Source: Gallaecimonas pentaromativorans
GTDB lineage: Bacteria > Pseudomonadota > Gammaproteobacteria > Enterobacterales > Gallaecimonadaceae
Assembly: GCF_003751625.1 (NCBI RefSeq)
Contig: NZ_RJUL01000011.1
Span: 1 to 64,000, forward strand
Length of the DNA: 64,000 nucleotides
Reading direction: 5' to 3'
Below, one piece after another: positions 59,852 to 64,000 of the stretch. How positions within the stretch are numbered: the first letter of the stretch is position 1; each line of letters opens with the position of its first letter. The position numbers were made by a program, and so were the translations under genes. The notes below the pieces were generated by a model, which saw nothing but the letters and a program-made list of their open reading frames with translations, was not told the DNA's origin and did no database searches.

Positions 59852-59880
59852 AAAAGGGCCCTGCTTGTTAAAGCAGGGCC
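59851..59880 (-). terminator. Terminator of the porin-hydrolase-MORN operon
   Basis: Stem ggccctgctt/aagcagggcc (59857-59866 with 59871-59880). On the minus strand it is followed by CTTTTT. It also overlaps the stop codon of the RpiR gene. Confidence 0.8.
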
Positions 59881-59908
59881 AAGTCCACTACAGAAGGTTA
59901 ACGGTTGG

Positions 59909-60610
59909 TTAGTCTTTCAATAAATAAGGGTGCAGGCCTTTGGCGTCGGTTATCTTTTTCACTTCTTTACCGTCTTGATAAATAACTGCATAAAGTGGTT
60001 TATCTTTTTTATATTCGACTTTGGTAATAAGTTGACCTTGGTCATTATAAATTTTACGGGTGCCCTCCCGAGAGGAACTCTTATAGGGAATTTCCTGGGA
60101 GACTTTACCGTTTTTAAAATAATCGACCCGCATACCGGTTTTACGGCCATGGCTGTTGCGCTCAAGGCGGCTTAGCACTTCCCCGCTGGGGTAGTAGTGT
60201 ACTTCCTTGGTGCTGCGGGCATGGCCGTTGTCGTAGGTGGTGGCCATTTTCAGCTGGCCGTTGTCGTAGTACTCCTCTACCGGGCCGGCCATCTTGCCCT
60301 TTTTGTCGTAGCTCGCACTGAGGCGAACTTTGCCGTTCTCGAAGTACTGGGTGTAGGGGCCAAAAGGCTTATTTTTGCGGTACTGCCCTTTGGAGAGCAG
60401 TTTGCCGTCTGGGTAGTAGGCCAGGGCCTCGCCGTCGCGGTGGTGTTTGTTGCCGCTAACCGCCACCACGGCTTTGACTTGGCCGCCGGGGTAGTAGGTG
60501 GTTTCCTTGCCGTTGGCGTAGGTGGGGGCGCCCAGTTGGTAGTCGCTTGCGAGCACCGGTGCGCTACCCAGCAGCAGGGCGGCAATGGCCAGCAGGTTAT
60601 TTGCTTTCAT
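59909..60610 (-). CDS. Exported MORN-variant repeat protein
   Basis: 233 residues with a signal peptide (cleavage near VLAS, residue 22). About eight YwqK/MORN_2-like units follow (for example YYPGGQVKAVV, YYPDGKLLSKGQY, YFENGKVRLSASY, YYDNGQLKMATTY). Although named antitoxin in some databases, such proteins are export-type beta repeat scaffolds of unknown role. Its start overlaps the hydrolase stop by 14 bp, so they are co-translated. Confidence 0.85.
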   Translation of the reverse strand: MKANNLLAIAALLLGSAPVLASDYQLGAPTYANGKETTYYPGGQVKAVVAVSGNKHHRDGEALAYYPDGKLLSKGQYRKNKPFGPYTQYFENGKVRLSASYDKKGKMAGPVEEYYDNGQLKMATTYDNGHARSTKEVHYYPSGEVLSRLERNSHGRKTGMRVDYFKNGKVSQEIPYKSSSREGTRKIYNDQGQLITKVEYKKDKPLYAVIYQDGKEVKKITDAKGLHPYLLKD

Positions 60611-61520
60611 TGATGTCTCCCATGATGGCTTGGACAGCGTCGAGCTGAACGATGAAGTTGTCGTGCTCGGCCCCTTTGACGGTGTGTTCCTGCCAGTTCA
60701 GGGGGGTATTAAGGGCTTTGGTCACGTCGCGGGCGTAGTTGAAGTAGTAATGGCCTCGTTCAAAACGGCCATCGATGCCGGTGCGGTTGGCCTCGGGGGC
60801 GTTACGGAACAGGTAGTGGTTAAAGTCGTCGTCGTGGTCGCCCAGCATCAGGGTCAAGGGTAGGGCGAAGAACCGCTTCAGGGTAGCGGTGTCAATCACG
60901 TCCACACCGCGCAGGCCGTAGGGCCACCTTTCGTCGCGGCTGGGCAGGGTGTACCAGCCGGGGTTGGCGACGATGGCCATCTTGATTTTGGCCTCGGGGT
61001 AGAACATCAGCATGCGCAGCAGGTATTGGCTGCCGCCGCCGTGGCCGTAGGCGTAGTAGCGGGTGGCGTGGGAGTCTTCACGGGTTTTGAAGTCGGCGAA
61101 GATCTTGTCGGCCAGGGTAAAGCTCCACTGGTCTTTGGGGTTGATCTCCTTGGGCACCACCAGGCCTTTGACCTCGGCGCGGCTGACGGCGTGGTAGACA
61201 TTGCCGAGGTTATAGCCGTTGGCGCCGGGGTAGAGCTGGGTGGAGTACTCGGGCACCAGCAGCATCAGGTTGTATTTTTCGGCCAGCGCCTTCCACTGGG
61301 CCGAGTAGTTGTCGGCGTCGCGCTTGCGGCCGTGAAAGACAAACAGCACCGGGGTGTCGGCGGTGTAGTGGGACGGCTTGTAGTACCACACCTTCATCAC
61401 CTGGCCGTTTTTGCCGGTGGCGGCCGGCAGGCTGTAGTCGTAGGTGTGATAGCCCTGTTCCAGGGCGGCGCTGGCGGCAAAGGACAGCAGCGACACCAGC
61501 ATTGCAAATAGCATTCTCAT
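60597..61520 (-). CDS. Exported alpha/beta-hydrolase-like protein lacking the nucleophile serine
   Basis: 307 residues with a signal peptide (cleavage near ASAAL). The fold is recognised from TPVLFVFHGRKRDADNYS, the GDHDDD acid stretch and the late His in GAEHDNFIV. The nucleophile elbow reads YGHGGGSQ where related esterases have GHSxGG: the serine is replaced by glycine, so classical catalysis is unlikely. It may bind rather than cleave its ligand. It lies 16 bp after the porin gene. Confidence 0.75.
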   Translation of the reverse strand: MRMLFAMLVSLLSFAASAALEQGYHTYDYSLPAATGKNGQVMKVWYYKPSHYTADTPVLFVFHGRKRDADNYSAQWKALAEKYNLMLLVPEYSTQLYPGANGYNLGNVYHAVSRAEVKGLVVPKEINPKDQWSFTLADKIFADFKTREDSHATRYYAYGHGGGSQYLLRMLMFYPEAKIKMAIVANPGWYTLPSRDERWPYGLRGVDVIDTATLKRFFALPLTLMLGDHDDDFNHYLFRNAPEANRTGIDGRFERGHYYFNYARDVTKALNTPLNWQEHTVKGAEHDNFIVQLDAVQAIMGDINESK

Positions 61521-61536
61521 GAGTCACCCCTTCGGT

Positions 61537-62589
61537 TTAGAAGTAGAAACGCAGCCCGAAAACATAGCTGTTTTCGTCTTTCACCCTGTCGCTCAGATAG
61601 GTGGCCGACAGATAGGTTTGAGAGGCTAGGCGGTAGCGCAGTTCGGCCCGCCAGTCTTCTTTTTTGCGGGTAACCGACACCTCCTGGATGCTGGAATAGC
61701 CCAGGGTCAGGCGGGTGCGGCCCATATCGTAGGCCACCAGGCCGTCAAAGCCGTTGAATTTACGCTCGGAGTTGTCGTAATCGGTGAGGATTTGGTGGTT
61801 GGCGGTGAAGCCGATGTTGAGGTCGCCGTAGTAGAAATCCAGGCCACCGATGATCTGCTGGTGCTCTTTTTCGTTTTTGTCTTCGATGCTGGCTTGGGAG
61901 GCGTTGAAATCGCTGTAGGCCAGCACCGGGATCAGGGTTATGTCGCCGCTTTTGTAGGTGTAGCGGTAACTGGCCATGGTGCCGTCGTCCACCTTGTCGC
62001 TGGAATTACCATTGCCCATCACGTAGGCGGCCTCGAACAGGTGGTTACCGTGGCTGAAGTTCCATTGGATGGTGCCGTCCTGGCGGTTGAACTGATAGGA
62101 GTTGTCGATGCGGGTCAGCAGGTAGCTGTTGGTGTTGGGCACCCAGTTCATGTACTTGTAGGTGATCTTGATGGCCTGCCAGAGCGGGTTCTGGGTGCGG
62201 CCAAACAGCAGGTCGCCGTATTTTTTGTTGCTCAGCCCCAGGTAGGCGTAGCGGGCGTTCCAGGTGCCGTCGGCATTGGTGTTGGTCTCATACTTCTCGG
62301 TATTGACTTGCCACTCGTATTTGCCCACCACCCGGGTGCCTTCCAGGGGCGAGTCGTCAAAGGCAGACAGAGCCCGGGACATGCTGATGCCCAGGCGGCC
62401 ACCCATGTGGGTGTCGGCGCCGCTATCTTCCGAGCGTTCCCAGTCGTTGCCGACTTGGGCCTGCAAACGGCCATAGATATCCAGGGTGTTATCGGCATCT
62501 TTATAGACGGTTTGGCCATGGGCGGCGCACGACAGACCCCCAATCACCACGGCGGCGGCCAGTGGCGCAAATGCAATTTTGTTATTCAC
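61537..62589 (-). CDS. Outer-membrane porin
   Basis: 350 residues. A signal peptide (cleavage near AHGQ) is followed by a 16-strand-type porin: LDIYGRLQAQVG at the start, LGLSNKKYGDLLFGRTQNPL as the constriction-region motif, and a C-terminal YVFGLRFYF ending in phenylalanine. It is first gene of a porin-hydrolase-like-MORN operon with two palindromic sites upstream. Confidence 0.9.
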   Translation of the reverse strand: MNNKIAFAPLAAAVVIGGLSCAAHGQTVYKDADNTLDIYGRLQAQVGNDWERSEDSGADTHMGGRLGISMSRALSAFDDSPLEGTRVVGKYEWQVNTEKYETNTNADGTWNARYAYLGLSNKKYGDLLFGRTQNPLWQAIKITYKYMNWVPNTNSYLLTRIDNSYQFNRQDGTIQWNFSHGNHLFEAAYVMGNGNSSDKVDDGTMASYRYTYKSGDITLIPVLAYSDFNASQASIEDKNEKEHQQIIGGLDFYYGDLNIGFTANHQILTDYDNSERKFNGFDGLVAYDMGRTRLTLGYSSIQEVSVTRKKEDWRAELRYRLASQTYLSATYLSDRVKDENSYVFGLRFYF

Positions 62590-62682
62590 GTTGTCTTCCT
62601 GCTGTGTTTTTTGGTTTTGGCTGCATCAGCCCTGTTGCGGGCCTGGCTGGAAGATTTAACGCAATTGCGACCACAAATGGAC

Positions 62683-62721
62683 GGGAAAGCGGCTTTCCCA
62701 ATCAGGGAAACGCCCTTTCCC
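62683..62721. promoter_or_regulatory. Two perfect GGGAAA-N5-TTTCCC palindromes upstream of the porin
   Basis: Copies at 62683-62699 and 62705-62721 have their centres 22 bp apart, about two helical turns, on one DNA face. They lie about 95-130 bases before the porin start. A one-mismatch copy sits between the RpiR and DcuC genes. Confidence 0.65.
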
Positions 62722-62743
62722 TATCGGGAGGCGGGAATAGCGT

Positions 62744-62772
62744 AAAAAAGCGGCGCTCAGGCCGCCTTTTTT
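62744..62772. terminator. Terminator after sodA
   Basis: Stem aaaaaagcggc with gccgcctttttt around a short loop, immediately past the sodA stop. T-rich on the minus strand as TTTTTTACG. Confidence 0.8.
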
Positions 62773-62776
62773 ACCC

Positions 62777-63388
62777 TCAGGCGAGGGCGGCTTGATAGCG
62801 CGTTTCTACCTCGGCCCAGTCAACCACCTGGTAGAAGGCCTGAATGTACTCGGGGCGCTTGTTTTGGTACTTGAGGTAATAGGCGTGCTCCCACACGTCC
62901 AGCCCCAGAATGGGGGTGTGGCCGTGCATCAGCGGGCTGTCCTGGTTGAGGGTATTTTCCACCACCAGCTTGTTGTCGCCGGTTACCGACAACCAAGCCC
63001 AGCCCGAGCCAAAGCGGGCCACGGCGGCATTGGTAAAGGCCTCTTTGAAGGCGTCAAAACCGCCCAGTTCTTTGTCGATGGCATCGGCCACCCGGCCTTT
63101 GGGGGCGCCGCCGCCTTCAGGCGACATAACCTGCCAGAACAGCGAATGGTTGGCGTGGCCACCGCCATTGTTGATAACCGCCTGGCGTTTGGCGTCAGGC
63201 AGGTCACTCAAATGTCGCAGCAGCTGCTCGACCGGCATGGCTGCAAAGCCGGTGCCGCTCAGGGCGTCGTTGAGCTTGTCCACGTAGGCCTGGTGATGGC
63301 GGCTGTGGTGAATTTCCATGGTCAGTGCGTCAATGTGGGGTTCGAGGGCGGTATAGGCGTAGGGCAGGGTGGGGAGTTGGTGTGCCAT
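62777..63388 (-). CDS. sodA: Manganese-type superoxide dismutase
   Basis: 203 residues. [16 protein letters not shown] and [20 protein letters not shown] are Mn-SOD diagnostic stretches; Fe-type enzymes have AAQxxNHxFY instead. Ligands are His in EIHHSRHH, His in HANHSL, and the Asp/His pair in DVWEHAYY. Disproportionates superoxide in the cytoplasm. AAGGAG precedes the start, and a Fur-like box lies in the promoter. Confidence 0.93.
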   Translation of the reverse strand: MAHQLPTLPYAYTALEPHIDALTMEIHHSRHHQAYVDKLNDALSGTGFAAMPVEQLLRHLSDLPDAKRQAVINNGGGHANHSLFWQVMSPEGGGAPKGRVADAIDKELGGFDAFKEAFTNAAVARFGSGWAWLSVTGDNKLVVENTLNQDSPLMHGHTPILGLDVWEHAYYLKYQNKRPEYIQAFYQVVDWAEVETRYQAALA

Positions 63389-63474
63389 AAGCGGATCTCC
63401 TTGGCTGTGGGTGTCGCCAGGCCTTAAGCCCTGGCGAGGGGAGTTCAGTAAAGCACTTTCCCATAAAGATCAAA

Positions 63475-63489
63475 AGAGAATCGTTATCA
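63475..63489. promoter_or_regulatory. Fur-box-like site upstream of sodA
   Basis: AGAGAAT-C-GTTATCA fits the 7-1-7 Fur consensus TGATAAT-N-ATTATCA at 11 of 14 positions. It overlaps a possible -35 (TTGATA on the minus strand) of sodA. Iron control of Mn-SOD is the known arrangement in related bacteria. Confidence 0.6.
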
Positions 63490-63638
63490 ATAAATGCTTG
63501 GTAAAATAGCTTAAGACCATCGCTTTTGCTGGCAAGGGCGGGGCAAACGCCTGAAGACGGCAGCTTGTCGCAGCGGCTTTACATTATTGCAACCTTCTGT
63601 AGTAGCCTGATCCCAGGTTCCTTTTTGAGTATCAGCCC

Positions 63639-64000
63639 ATGCAATACCAAGGTCTTTTCGCCCTCAGCCTGCTGGCCAGCAACCTGGCCTGGGCCGGCTC
63701 CGTTGAAGAGCTGGCCGATAAGGTTCAGCCCCAGGTGGTGGAGTGGCGCCACCACTTCCACCAGCACCCGGAATTGTCCAACCGCGAGTTTCAAACCGCG
63801 GCTTATGTGGCCAAGTACCTGAAAGGCCTGGGCCTTGAGGTGCAGACCGGCGTTGCCAAAACCGGGGTGGTGGCAGTGCTGGACAGCGGCAAGCCGGGCC
63901 CGGTGGTGGCCCTTCGCGCCGACATGGACGCCCTGCCGGTTAAAGAAGTGAACAACCTGCCGTACCGCTCCGAGGTCACCGGCGAATACAACGGTGAAAC
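63639..64000 (+). CDS. Secreted M20-family amidohydrolase, N-terminal part
   Basis: Runs off the window after 120 residues. A signal peptide (LLASNLAWAGS) and WRHHFHQHPELSNREFQTAA, GKPGPVVALRADMDALPVKE match the secreted M20 protein at 34333, to which it is clearly paralogous. The metal-binding and catalytic parts lie beyond the window. Divergent from sodA with a 250-bp gap. Confidence 0.85.
   Translation, partial: MQYQGLFALSLLASNLAWAGSVEELADKVQPQVVEWRHHFHQHPELSNREFQTAAYVAKYLKGLGLEVQTGVAKTGVVAVLDSGKPGPVVALRADMDALPVKEVNNLPYRSEVTGEYNGE

Noticed and set aside
62777..63388. Iron-type SOD (sodB) label
   Set aside because: [11 protein letters not shown] and NQDSPL are Mn-type diagnostic stretches.

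Overview
The window reads as a chromosomal segment of a GC-rich Gram-negative gammaproteobacterium. The evidence is the conserved recG-trmH-spoT-rpoZ-gmk block, gor, prlC, rsmJ, a bactofilin/M23 pair, sodA with a Fur-box-like site, a TonB-dependent receptor, porins and an EmrAB/NodT-type tripartite pump. A Gallaecimonas-like or related marine/estuarine gammaproteobacterium is my best guess; this is inference, with no 16S gene here to confirm it. I see no prophage, insertion sequence, CRISPR array or complete RNA gene.

Layout. 0-3 kb: an ECF sigma factor, a single-pass membrane protein (likely anti-sigma) and an exported PDZ protein behind a promoter-like TGTCACA-N16-CGTC element, then a 2OG-Fe(II) oxygenase. 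2.9-5.9 kb: three near-identical-at-the-N-terminus single-pass membrane paralogues with a zinc-ribbon rhomboid protease among them. 6-13 kb: gor, a PspB-like protein, prlC-glycosylase-HopJ, an opposing VOC/VOC/flavin-reductase cassette, and rsmJ. 13-14.7 kb: a minus-strand trio of exported or membrane proteins, one built from 14 nonapeptide repeats. 14.9-32 kb: redox and detoxification genes, often as divergent enzyme/regulator pairs (peroxiredoxin-MscS, FMN reductases, BaiN-type flavoprotein, XapX, AraC, LysR with leuCD, haloacetate-dehalogenase-like hydrolase, MDR/LysR, OYE/LysR), plus an 886-residue orphan.

32-35.6 kb: a TonB-dependent receptor divergent from a secreted M20 amidohydrolase. 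35.8-37.4 kb: a composite, AT-richer-tailed protein followed immediately by a small gene, a candidate toxin/immunity pair. 37.4-42.7 kb: YjdF-like protein, bactofilin overlapping an M23 peptidase by 181 bp, and a lipoprotein M16 peptidase. 42.7-50 kb: housekeeping block (recG, trmH, spoT, rpoZ, gmk, membrane protein, queH). 50-56 kb: EmrB/EmrA/NodT efflux operon and a POT peptide transporter.

56-63 kb is the most coherent candidate for an undescribed system. A DcuC-type carrier and a fumarase/ASL-superfamily lyase lie divergent from an RpiR regulator. A nearby porin/serine-less hydrolase-like/MORN operon carries two copies of a 17-bp palindrome (GGGAAA-N5-TTTCCC), and a one-mismatch copy sits in the RpiR/DcuC intergenic region. 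This suggests one RpiR regulon joining outer-membrane entry, periplasmic handling, lyase cleavage and dicarboxylate transport. The window ends with sodA and the start of a second secreted M20 amidohydrolase.
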